A stretch of DNA of 64,000 bases from Anaspis maculata. Taxonomy: Eukaryota > Arthropoda > Insecta > Coleoptera > Scraptiidae. Under the pieces are notes generated by a model. The model saw only the letters and a program-made list of their open reading frames with translations, made no database searches and had not been told where the DNA came from. The position numbers were made by a program, and so were the translations under genes. Below, piece by piece: positions 43,547-54,142 of the stretch. The stretch spans positions 88,023,277-88,087,276 of the forward strand of contig OX421961.1 in NCBI GenBank assembly GCA_949128115.1, written 5' to 3'. Numbering within the stretch: position 1 is the first letter of the stretch; each line of letters starts with the position of its first letter.

Positions 43547-44790
43547 TAGTATATTGGAAATAGAAAAAAATAGGTGCTTTGCTGGAATTAATTCAAACAA
43601 AAACGATTTTTTCACCAATGCAAGCTTACAGTCCCTTCTTCAACATATCAAAAGTCCTAAGTTCGGGGACTCCTACAAATCAATATACAGGGTGGAAGTT
43701 TATTATTTTTCCCTACTTTATTTTTTCTTGAAAAACGGATGATCGAAAATAACGGTTTTAAGCTAGTTTGATAGGCCATAGTCCTCCAGTAAACATACAA
43801 AAAATATATCACCCAGCAACTGCTCCGTATCAAATTACAGGGTGAAAACTATTTTTCATCTTCAATTTTTTTTCTTGGTGGAACTGATCTAGATTGGAGC
43901 CGGTTCCACTTGTTTTGCAAGCTTGTAATGTCATACTGAACATATAAAAAGGACACATCTCTGCATCTGCTGCTTTCCAATTTACAGGGTGAAAAGTCAT
44001 TTTCACGTTTCAATTTTTTTCTTGGTGAAATTGGCTCACACAACAATTGCGACTGATTTTTCTGTAAACTTGAAGTTTCTAGTCAAACATATCAAAATAA
44101 TACATTTCTACCACAGCTACGTTTTTATTTACAAATTTAAATGTTTGGTTGCGTTTCAAGATTTTTTGAATTTTTGATGCAATATACCCGAATAAACCCA
44201 AACATTTAAATTTATGAAAAAAAACTTAGCTGTAGCAGAAATGTTATATTTTGATATGTTTGGCTAGAAGCTTCAAGTTTACAGAAAAATCAGTCGGAAT
44301 TGTTGTGTGAGCCAATTTCACCAAGAAAAAAATTGAAACGTGAAAATGACTTTTCACCCTGTAAATTTAAAAGCAGCAGTTGCAGAGATGTATCCTTCTC
44401 ATTTGTTCATTATGACATTATAAGCTTGCAAAAGAACTGAAACCGGCTTCAATCGAGATCAGTTCCACCAAGAAAAAAAATTAAAGATGAAAAATAGTTT
44501 TCACCCTGTAACTTGATACACAGCAATGGCTGGGTGGTATATTTTTCATATGTTTATTGGAAGACTATGGCCGATCAAACTAGCCTAAAACCGTTTTTTT
44601 CAGTCATCAGTTTTTCAAGAAAGAAAGGAAGTAAGAAAAAATAATAAACTTTCACCCTGTATACTAATTTGTAGCAGTCCCAGAGTTGAGGACTTTTGAT
44701 ATGTTGAAGAGGAAACTGAAAGCTAGCCATGGTAAAAAAATCGTTTTTGTTTGAATTAATTCCAGCAGATATTCTATTTCCAATATACTA
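43547..44790. repeat. 1.24-kb palindrome built from about 150-bp CAGGGTG modules
   Basis: The arms pair from TAGTATATTGGAAATAGA at 43547 to the mirror image at 44790, around a centre near 44169 with a spacer of roughly 40 bases. In the left arm TACAGGGTG starts at 43686, 43836 and 43983; in the right arm CACCCTGTA ends at 44363, 44510 and 44661. Steps are 147-151 bp. Within each unit the order is TACAGGGTG, a T-rich run ending in TTTCTTGG, a GGAA/GAAATT..C block and a CATAT.AAAA block. A first, partial unit precedes 43686. No coding sequence is present. Both arms are diverged from each other by scattered substitutions, so it is not a recent duplication. Confidence 0.85.
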
Positions 44791-45998
44791 ATACTAGTTC
44801 ATATGCGGTTTGATATATTAATCCATACACCAACAGTAAACGTGGCTCAATAGAAATAGAAATGACAATGAGGCAGTAGCAATAGTACTAACTAGGTTTA
44901 ACTATCGACTAGACTTCGGTAAGGTATACATACAACTTATGAGTACTAAAACCTATATGTAGTAGGTACTTTACCAGAGGCGGATAGATTACCTATACAA
45001 TCTATGGCAGAGAGCATATACAATTCGACAGGCAAGCTAGGTATGAGTTATACGTCGTACGTCGGTGACAGGAGTATGGACCCTCGAACGTCCAAGATGT
45101 TTGAAAAGACCTTGCACATTTTTTTGGCAAATGGGTTCTCGGTCAAATTGCCTGGAATTTATAAGGATATTTTGTAGATTTCGGTTCACAAAGGAAATCC
45201 TGTGAAGCCTATATTTGAATGACCTGTTTGCCTCCTACAGGGGGCGTAAGGCCATCTCAACAGATAGTGTCTATGTCTGCGGTCTGCGGAATTATTTTGG
45301 GACTATTTGGACAATATTTTTCGTGGAATCGCCGGTCGATTGTCTATCCCCCTGTCGGTACTCAAACTGGTATCAAATGGTAGGTAGGTCATTTGAAGGC
45401 ATGAACAGCGACGTAAATTAATGTGTCTAAAGCGACGAGTGACGTTTGAATTTGAAACAAGATCTTTAAGTTAAAGACCTTATCAACAGTCTGGTTGGTA
45501 TACCTTGTTTGATACCCTGTTCTTGCACCCGAAATAATGTGCTCCGGAGAAAACTTGACTTCGTCGTTCCTGCAACTCGGCATATGAGACTCTCTAGTTG
45601 AGGGATCTAGCATCTAGCTTTCTGTAATAAATTCACTCATTTTAGGTCAATCTGCATGCTGCATACGATTTCAATGCCGCTTATCAAGGAGCGCAAACAT
45701 GAACTCGGGGAGACAAAAAGAGACTGAGGGTGAGGGCCCTGCAGTGGTATAGACTCATGGCCTTGAATATCTCGTAAGCGCCAGGACGACCCTGGCAGGA
45801 CTTAGGCCGGGACTTATTCCTGCGTTACTTCAGTCATACAGCCTCAGGCGCTTATTCAAGTCGTTACTCGGAACTGTTGAATATTCCATGAGAAGATTAA
45901 ATAAATGAATTGCCCTTATCCCATACGCCGCCGCTGTTTCGTTTTATGTCCGATCGTCAAAACTGGAGAGACGAGCAACTACGCCGATAAATGGAAAT
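44791..45998. other. No recognised gene
   Basis: Short frames only; no splice, promoter or repeat boundaries could be supported. Sequence just before 45999 is less AT-rich and could be the 5' untranslated region of the candidate exon. Confidence 0.35.
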
Positions 45999-46065
45999 AT
46001 GGCCGACGACGTGGTAAATCTTGCGAAAAGGCCGTGCCGCTACAATAACATTTTTAATGTTTATG
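45999..46065 (+). CDS. Candidate first coding exon with consensus splice donor
   Basis: An ATG in a strong context (AAATATGG: A at -3, G at +4) reads MADDVVNLAKRPCRYNNIFN and two further codons, then meets a near-perfect donor ATG|GTGAGT at 46065/46066, leaving one base of the next codon (phase 1). An overlapping short upstream ATG at 45991 ends after eight codons and could reduce translation. I do not recognise the peptide and found no convincing partner exon downstream in the window. It may be the start of a host gene with a long first intron, or a chance combination of a start and a donor. Confidence 0.35.
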
Positions 46066-46071
46066 GTGAGT

Positions 46072-47440
46072 CCTCTTTATATTCGGTCTGGGCATAATAT
46101 GATGATGCATTAATGTGACGAGCTTCATTTCTCGTGTTTCTCCTCTAATAAGCAATTTATTTCGTTTTACGGTAACATCTAGCCAAGAAAGGAAAAGTTT
46201 TCATCAAACTTATAGTTTGTCAAACCCACTCTGTTTTGCTCGACACTGCATTGACGTCATCGCGTATATATTGAAAAATTTAATCGTCAAAAAATAGCAC
46301 GGCCCCCAATTTACCCTTTCTGACATTTTCGCCCATCATCTTGTATGCATTTGGTTTGCTCCCGACTTCTACTTCAATTTCACATCCATCCAGACAATTT
46401 GATTTCACCAAGGTTGCTCGCGCCCCACTAAAGCCCAGCATGTTGAAAATGCAGCAGCGAAGCCCTGCACTCATTAAATTCCTTACATTATACCCATTCA
46501 GGAGGAGGGTTGGGTTCGCTGCATGCTAGATATAATTTCATGAGGTTATTATAATGGAACGCTATGTAGTATATAATATACTACCCCCATCATGCGTTCG
46601 TACCGTCCATATTAATCAAACCATCCGGGCTTAACATACTCTTTATAAGGCTGTTGAACTGCCTACTTGTCAATTCCAAATCGTGTCATGATGCTCATAG
46701 GAACAAAAACTGAGGCTCGGCGATCAAAAACGTCCAATAAATCTTTGTAATGGTTTGGAATGAACTGCAGGCCAACGCGCTGATCCGTTGCGGTTCCAAT
46801 GATGGTCGGAAATCTTATTTATGCAACTGCAGATCGGAACCAGCTGGCCGATCTAATAACAAATCACGATTTGTTTTGCTGCTGGAGCGCCCTTTCACAT
46901 TTTGTTCTGTTTTCTCCGAGGTTTTCTCATAGCAGTGTAGGATAATGAGATGAAAAAATCAACGGCCACACACAAATCGAAACGAAAAAATAGGAATCAC
47001 TCAGAATGACGACGTGTGGAATGATAATCTAAAATGAAATTTGCGGATTATCCAGAAATTTTTGCAAGAGAAATGAAGAAGGAACAACGCTTTCAAAGAA
47101 CAGTTTGTTTCTGGATGTTGTTGTATTGTTGGCTGCCTACATCACTTCAGTGGAAAATTGGAGCAGGTACGGGGTACAGTGACTCATGACTTACCAACAA
47201 AACAATGTTGCGCAATGTTGTGCGTATAGGCCTAAGATGGGCACTGCAAAGAAGAGCAGTACGACGTAAACAACTCAACTGCAAACAAACTATAAGTGTG
47301 ATTGTAATTTCCCCCTCGGTCGGGACCAATCATCATGAGTAGAAGGCAACAGAGTTTGTTTCGTGGTTGTAAAAAGTGTTTACAATGTAGCCGTTAAGTG
47401 TACTCGACTCAAAAATCTTTTTAGCTTGGAACAAAAACTC
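46072..47440. other. No recognised exon
   Basis: Would be intron if the candidate exon at 45999 is real. Frames on both strands (for example 46280-46474 minus) carry no known domain. Confidence 0.35.
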
Positions 47441-47444
47441 ACCT

Positions 47445-47762
47445 AACCTCCAGCTTCAATCCTCTCGTGGGTTCGAGTCCCAGTGTGGGCGCTCGGATTC
47501 TCGTCACGAAAACAAGCTCTTCGATTTAGTTGGGATGCTTGCTAAATGCAAGATGCACCGTGTGTCGCATAGCACGTAAAATACGAACGATGGTGCCAAC
47601 CCCATGCGATGTTGGTGGTCATTAAAAATCTCTACCCTGTATTGGAACACACAGGGGCTCGGCAAGATTTCCGTTATTGTGGAAGAAAGCATTCACTGGC
47701 GTTGGTTGATCTCGTTGCGCAAATAGGCCGACGTTGAATAAACGAATAAAAAAAATAAACAA
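47445..47762 (+). mobile_element. SINE-like element with pol III B box
   Basis: GTGGGTTCGAGTCCCAGTG near 47468 contains a perfect B box (GGTTCGAGTCC). The A box upstream is not clear, so the head is truncated or decayed. The 3' part ends GACGTTGAATAAACGAATAA followed by A-rich sequence, resembling the tail of the SINE at 3022-3190. No target duplication was identified. Confidence 0.5.
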
Positions 47763-47770
47763 TACGTATA

Positions 47771-48117
47771 CAGGGTGTCTCGTTATTTAACGTCCAGTGT
47801 TGGGATTTCAAAAATAGTAGGGAATACAAAGTCGGTTGAGTCAGAAAAAAGCTGCACCATTTTATGACTGTCTCAAATAATTATGTCAAAATATTTTTGA
47901 CCGTTTTTGAAATATTCCGAAAAAAGTGAAACATGTCGAAGTCGAAAATTTAAAATTACTTTTTTAATATGGTAGCTATCAGTTTGAAAAGTGTTATCTT
48001 GACATTTTTGTATAGCCTTGCTCGACTGACGTCAAATTATTTTTCCCTGCGCCTACTATTTGTATTTTTCACCGTTTCCGAGATCCCAGTAGTGACTGCT
48101 AAAAACGGGACAGCCTG
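47771..48117. mobile_element. CAGGGTGTCTCGTT MITE with TA duplication
   Basis: CAGGGTGTCTCGTTATTTAA at the left is mirrored by TAAAAACGGGACAGCCTG at the right, and the pairing continues (GTGTTGGGAT / ATCCCAGTAG). TA flanks both ends (47769-47770, 48118-48119). About 347 bp, non-coding. Confidence 0.65.
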
Positions 48118-48139
48118 TATATGTATGTATATAAGTACA

Positions 48140-48940
48140 CTGTCGGGCTCATAAATGGAAACACTCGATACTCTGGTACAATGTTTTCTTTTCGAATTTG
48201 AACTGATATTAACTGATTTTTCTACCCGATCTTTACAACAGCGCGAGCGCGAAATATACCCCTTTCCTCTTCCCCACCACAACTTCAAAATTTAACAGAC
48301 ACCACCTACTTTGTAATACATCGAATTAAAGGGAATTGATTTCTCTTTCCGAAAACAATTTTTTTCAAATTTTCAACCCCTTTCCTAATAAATTGAACAT
48401 TCTGAGTATTTTGGGGAGAAAGATGGCTTTTTGAAAATTCTGAAAATATTTTATTCAGGAAGAAAATTCAATTCCCTTTAATTTGATGTATCACAAAATA
48501 GGAAGTGTCATTTTAGATTTTGAAGTTGGGGTGGGGGAGTGAAAGGGTGAATTTGGGTGGCACTTTTTCACAGGAAATTTTCTCCCTCGATGCTGTGCAG
48601 GATGATGTTGACTGTACTGAAGAGAACTAAGAGGTCAAGAATATTATATTGGAAACTCAGACAATTTTAGGAAGAAGGGGGGTGGGTTGGAAGTTATAGA
48701 AATATTTTATTCAGAAAGAGAATTTAATTCTCTTTAATCTGATGTATCGCAAGGTGGGTGGTGTCATTTGAAACTTCGAAGTTGAGGTGGGTGGGGGTGA
48801 GGGAGCTAAATATAGAAATTTGCCAATATATGTTTCAGATGTCCCCCTTGGTATAAAAATCAACCTGTCCGAGCTCTTTTCAAAAAACTAAGGTGAAATG
48901 CCCGAGAACCCCTCTGTTCTGTTTTCGTTGGGCTACCCTG
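48140..48940 (-). mobile_element. CAGGGTGGCCCAACG fold-back family, inverted copy
   Basis: The right end (CGTTGGGCTACCCTG, ending 48940) and the 680 bp before it are the reverse complement of 52797-53480. Shared marks include GATACATC.AATT words at 48316 (direct), 48481 and 48739 (inverted), the last two 258 bp apart. The left end is not clearly preserved. No coding potential. Confidence 0.65.
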
Positions 48941-48943
48941 GTA

Positions 48944-50628
48944 TAGTCCGGGGGCATAGGGTCAAAAAAGGCTTGGCCGTGTGCAACTTCGTGAAGATAT
49001 GCTATAACTATACCTTATTCGATTCCAAGACCGTCAAGGATCATAAAAAATTATGGAGGAACATTGACATTATTTTGCTGCAAGCAAATATGGTGGAAGC
49101 ACCAATATGGGCTCCATCTGGTAGAAAGAAATTGGTTGTACCTCGTTTGTTTTCTAAGGGATGTCAACACTTAAACCGTTATTTTGTATAGACAAATGAG
49201 TTCTCCTAATATTTCATAATCTAAATTCACAAACGTCATTTCGGGAAACTCAAAATTGTCTTTATAATAATAAGATATGCTAAATTTCGGCCGAAGAATT
49301 AACTAAAGCTACGGATTCTTCGGACCGTGCGCGACGCACAACTCACAACGTCACAACACAACGACTAAAAATAATTGTACGTTGATGTGGTTTCTTACAA
49401 CGTCAAAAATCAGAAGTTTTTCAGTCTTGCTGTGGCTGTTCCGTGCAATATACGGGCATACGACATGAGTCTTAGAGAATAAAGATAAAGGAAGATAAAG
49501 GCTGTAGTGGCCTTACTATCCGAGTATGACAAAGACGAAGAAATGCTACTATTACTTCATAAGCCAGAAAAAAGTCAACTCATTGTTTGTTGGAAGAAAA
49601 TCTGAAGGTGCCTTCACCCTGACAGTAGAGAAAAGATTGTTTGGGAATGGACAAAAATTTCGGGAATGTTTCCGAAATGTCATCTGAATTAATGCTTCCT
49701 CCAGTAACTCACACCGACTGACTGCGTCGAAATCTGAATCAAACAGATTAGAACGCACAACGTCGGCGTGTGAGTTGTCTGTGTGCTTAGTTAAGCAGAA
49801 CCTAAGAAACCACTTAAGCTACATTCACAACCTCCAAATTAGTAGGATACTTAACACTAGCACTTAATACGAATAATTATACTCGTACTTAGTGTGACCC
49901 CCACCATTCACAACGTCCAAATTAATGGGTCGAAATTTGCCGCCCCATCTAGCGGAAAAGCTTGTGAGTCGATATAGATACCTGTAAAACAATCTCATTC
50001 GTCGCCGATTCTTCTGTATTTCCATTAAGTCTGTTCCATCAGGAGTCTCTGACTGTCCGTGGACGTCAGCAGCATGCGCATTACGATTTATGGAACGCCA
50101 AAATCGTAATGCGCATGCTGCTGACGTCCACGGACAGTCAGGGTTTCCTGATGGAACAGACCTATTATAAACGGTACAAAGCACAAACTTTGGTTATAAT
50201 GATAACGTGGGTTAGAACTTAGAACTGTCCAAAAACAAATTGTGTTGAGATGTCATGTTATTTGAAAATGCCGATTGGCGAGTCTGCGCTGTCTGTGCAT
50301 TTCTGAAATTAGTGGCTCAAATTAACCCAAAAGCTTGGACATTGCAAGGTTTGGCGTTGCGTACGAATTACAAGTGCGGCGTAAAGTGCTAATTTGGATG
50401 TTGTGAACAACTCCATACAATCGTATATGCCAAGCCTTCACGGTTAATTTGACTCACTAATTGTGATGTTAATTTGGAGGTTGTGAATGTAGCTTTACAC
50501 TTGAATACATGAGCTTGATTTCAACGCGTGTGAGTTGTGCGTCGCGCATGGTCCTAAGAAACCGTAGCTTTAGACATAGCTCTATATATCTTCACGAAGC
50601 TGCACACGGCATGACCTATGCCCTCATA
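48944..50628. repeat. Nested inverted-repeat complex
   Basis: The outermost pair is GGGCATAGG..GTGTGCA.CTTCGTGAAGATA near 48949-49000, mirrored near 50570-50625. Inside it, CTAAAGCTACGG..GCGCGACGCACAACTCACA (49308-49355) is mirrored at about 50527-50576. Inside again, TTCACAACCTCCAAATTA near 49827 is mirrored near 50465, and related CACAACGTCCAAATTAA words occur at 49907. The different pairs do not share one centre, so this is not a simple palindrome. A 98-codon frame at 48898-49191 overlaps the start and has no known domain. Confidence 0.6.
50029..50161. repeat. Long near-perfect hairpin
   Basis: GTCTGTTCCATCAGGA at 50029 and the following bases to ATTACGATTT pair with 50101-50161. The 43 bases nearest the loop are exact; a few mismatches occur further out (AGTCTCTG versus AGGGTTTC). 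The loop is about 11 bases. It is probably a young fold-back insert in the complex at 48944-50628. Confidence 0.75.
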
Positions 50629-51577
50629 CTAATACGTTATCTATACACTTCTAATATTTTATACTTATATTTTTCTGACATATTTTACATCAATTGGTGT
50701 TAGCTTTTTTGATCCTTATTCTTGTGAGGTCATGTCCATGGCCTGATTCATTGATTTCTTAACCCTGTCCTTATCGTTGATTAGTTTTTGTCATTCTCAT
50801 GCTCTTGTACGATCGTTCGTATTTTTCTTGGCCAACTCTACCTTTTCGTCTTCTTTCTGGAGATTGGTGATGGAAACCCTTCAGTGTCCCTGTTCAGTGT
50901 TTTATCTCAAGCATTATAAAACAATTCAAACATGGATGTCGTTTCACCTTCCATTGCAGCTCCCACAATTTATGGTAGTTTTTCATTTTTCCCTCTGCGC
51001 GGACTGCATGTAATTGCAATAGGCTACTTCGTTTGGGCAGGTGCGCATGCTTGAAGTCTCCAAATTTTGAAAACTTTCGTACACCTGTCAGTTGAATGGC
51101 AACGCTGTATGCTCTGTCTAGCCGCCTACTGGTTCCTGGCTGTCACTTTTACACATACTGTAAATGCATCTCTACCTAGCTTCTTTGAACTTCCTTCTCG
51201 GTACAGTCATTTTCAACAAGTTGTGTTTTTTCGTCAAAACATGAGCAAACGAAATGTAGGTCAGGTAGAAACGAGAAGGGTGATCATAATTGTCACAAGT
51301 GACAGTTGGCGCCGATGTCTTGTTGTTTTGAACGCTGTTGCCATTTTCGTTGTTCCTGAACTTCCACAAATGATCATTGAACTCAATTTCAATGAAACAT
51401 TTCCTTTGAATATAAAAAATGGTACCTGGCATTCAGCCAAATTATTTGTGGAATTTTAGGTGCACTAGAATATTTTTTAGTGTTAATTTTCAATATCGGT
51501 GTACGAAACTATGGAATTCGCGCCAGACATGCGCACTTAAAAAAACCGAAACGAAGGGACCTATTGAGAGGCGGCGA
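50629..51577. other. No recognised gene; one 130-codon frame
   Basis: The plus-strand frame 51067-51459 begins MKTFVHLSVEWQRCMLCLAA and has hydrophobic stretches near its start and middle, but no recognised family, weak start context and no splice support. GCATGTAATTGCAATAGG at 51007 echoes 5229-5246, hinting at another dispersed repeat. Confidence 0.35.
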
Positions 51578-51887
51578 TAGGGTGATTGCATGTAGAGGGG
51601 GTTTATGGCAAAATGTCAACAGTGTCATTGTCATCTGTCAAGTTTCATCCATGTCGGAGTCAACGTCAACCTACCTAACCTCACTATAAATTGTCATTTT
51701 CACGTGTTTTGTTCACATACTGTTTTGTTCGGCGTTTACGAGATCGAGATTGTGATTTCTAATCATTCTAAATGCCTTACACCTGTTGTGTGCCCAAAGA
51801 CAATTTACCTAACAAACGTCAAAACATAACTCGATACTTGCGCTGCCTGCCGGTGATCAGGTGAACGAATTTCATGCAATCACCCTA
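51578..51887. mobile_element. MITE family TAGGGTGATTGCATG, copy 2
   Basis: It has the same 15-bp TIR and subterminal sequences as 5370-5800, with the centre about 120 bp shorter. Both copies include GCGCTGCCTGCCGGTG and TCAGGTGAACG near the right end. The length difference is a central indel. Confidence 0.8.
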
Positions 51888-52796
51888 TTGGCAATTGATA
51901 CAACGACCCACATATCGAGTTTAATTATTATTACAGAAATATGGATATGAAACCATCGTCGGCTGGTGAATGTCCATAAACGAAAAATCCCATACCCACA
52001 TTATTATATTGTTATTGCAAAACTAATCACGTACTCCGGTTCGCTTCAATGGACCCAAACCACGGCCGGAATATAGAACCATTTCCGGTGCTGAATGTTG
52101 GCTGCACTCCTCTTTAATTGCTGCTTACAAAAGCCCCCGCGCCATGAATGCGTGAACCGAACGTGTACTTGATGGTTTGCAAAAGGGACTTGTACGGCAC
52201 GTCCGGGATTACGGCCAATTGGATGAGGAAATAAGAATCGCCTCTCGCGACGGCGATTCTATTCAAGTAGAAATTACAATTAAGCGGCTCCTAACTAGAC
52301 CGGCATTAATGGGGACATGGTGTGCTGGGGGAGAGAAACACTTGGTGGCGGTGGGATCCCGTTGCAAGTTGAGAATCCATCGGTAAAGGGCCAGGCCAAG
52401 AGTCGCCAAGCATGTGTAGGTACCTCCCCAAGGATCTGGGTCGGTTTCAAAAGCACCACATATCGAAAATGGAATCAGACATACAAATGCAGTTTAAAAT
52501 TTATTTTATGTATGTTTCAAATTAGAAAAAAAAAGACTGCAAATAAACCAGTTACAAAATTATCCAGAAAAACTCTGCCTCTGCAAACAAATTTTTCCAA
52601 TTTGCATCGACAGGGCGCCCACCGCTGTACTAAAACAAACATTTATGTAGCATTCGTGCGAATTCATAATAGGTCGTTTCCCGTTACGTTTGGGGATTTT
52701 TTTCAAGCGCATGCGTGGTGCAAATTCCATAATTTCGTACACCGATAGTGAAAATGAGCACTGAAAAATATTTTTGAGCGCCCAAAATTCCACATA
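51888..52796. other. No recognised gene
   Basis: Frames at 52177-52386 and 52317-52748 are open but carry no known domain. The interval ends at the TA that flanks the next fold-back element. Confidence 0.35.
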
Positions 52797-54140
52797 CAGG
52801 GTGGCCCAACGAAAACAGAGCAGAGGGGTTTTCGGGCATTTCATCTTTTTTTTTTAATTATTTTTTATACCAAGGGGGACATCTGAAACATACATTGTCA
52901 AATTTCTATCTTTAGCCCCCTCACCTCCACTCACCCCAACTTCGAAGTTTCTAATGACACTACCCACCTTGCGATACATCAAATTCAAGAGAATTAAATT
53001 CTCTTTCTGAATAAAATATTTCTATAACTTCCAACCCCACCCCCTTCCTTCCTTAAATTGTCTAAGTTTCCAATGTAATATTCTTGATCTCTTAATTCTC
53101 TTCAGTACAGTCAACAGCATCCTGCTCAGCATCGAGGGAGAAAATTTTCTTTGTAAAAAGTGCCACCCAAATTCACCCCTTCACTTCCCCACCCCAACTT
53201 CAAAATCTAAAATGACACTTCCTACTTTGTGATACATCAAATTGAAGGGAATCGAATTCTCTTCCTGTACAAAATATTCTCAGAATTTTCAAAAAACCAT
53301 TTTTTCCCTAAAATACTCAGAATGTTCAATTTATCAGGAAAGGGGTTGAAAATTTGAAAAAAATTGTTTTCAGAAAGAGAAATCAATTCTTTTTAATTCG
53401 ATGTATTACAAAGTAGGTGGTGTCTGTTAAATTTTGAAGTTGTGGGGGAGAGGAAAGGGGTGAATTTGGGTAGCACTTTTCTTCACCGAAAATTTTCTTC
53501 TTAGATGCTATTTAGGATGACGCTGATTAAATTGAAGAGAATGGGGCCTTGCAATTGAACAACTCAACGTGAGGTCGCCACTATTGTAGGGGGCGCCTAC
53601 TTCGATAAAGCGGCCGTAACGTCGCGAAAAACAAGGGGTTTGAGTAGTTTGACCAGTGACAGTGACTGGAGACGTCAAGCAAGAAACAGAGGTTATCCAA
53701 ATTTCAACTCAAGACATAAAATGACGGACGTCGGTCGCTGAAGCGTCAACGCCGTCAAAATTGTCGAATTTGCCCCCAACGGTCGTGGCGCCCTCGGTGT
53801 GTAAAAGTGGCAGTGCAAGGCCCCATTGAAGGATCGAGAATAGAAAATGGGACAGTCAGAGAAATTTGGGAAGATTGGGGGTGTGGTTGAAAATTTTGAA
53901 AATATTTTCTTCAGAAAGGTAATTTGATTTTCTTTGATTTGATGCATTGCAAAGTAGATGGTTTCATTCGAAATTCTGAAGTTAAGGTTGGTAGGGGTGA
54001 GGGGGCTGAAGATAGAAATTTGCCAATGTATGTTTCAGATGTCCCCTTCGATATAAAAATCGACCTGTCTGAGCTTTTCTCAAAAAAATGAGGTGAAATG
54101 TCCGAAAACTACTCTGTTATGTTTTCGTTGGGCCACCCTG
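52797..54140. mobile_element. CAGGGTGGCCCAACG fold-back element with 258-bp internal modules
   Basis: The ends CAGGGTGGCCCAACGAAAAC and GTTTTCGTTGGGCCACCCTG are exact inverted repeats, and TA flanks both (52795-52796, 54141-54142). The arms contain repeated modules marked by GATACATCAAATT at 52973 and 53231 (258 bp apart), with inverted counterparts near 53396 and 53932. Each module has C-rich, TTCTCTTTCTG and AAATATT blocks in the same order. A 286-bp MITE (53541-53826) interrupts the right arm. Related copies are at 48140-48940 and 7994-8716. No coding sequence is present. Confidence 0.8.
53541..53826. mobile_element. MITE with ATGGGGCCTTGCA ends inside the fold-back element
   Basis: ATGGGGCCTTGCA (53541) is mirrored by TGCAAGGCCCCAT (ends 53826). 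The flanks TTGAAGAGA and TTGAAGGA look like an imperfect 8-bp duplication. Comparison with the other copies of the host element, which lack this block, supports insertion. The interior is GC-richer (GACGTC, GCGGCCG words) and non-coding. Confidence 0.65.
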
Positions 54141-54142
54141 TA

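Noticed and set aside
51067..51459. 130-codon plus-strand open frame with hydrophobic stretches
   Set aside because: No recognised family and poor gene context; near a dispersed repeat word.
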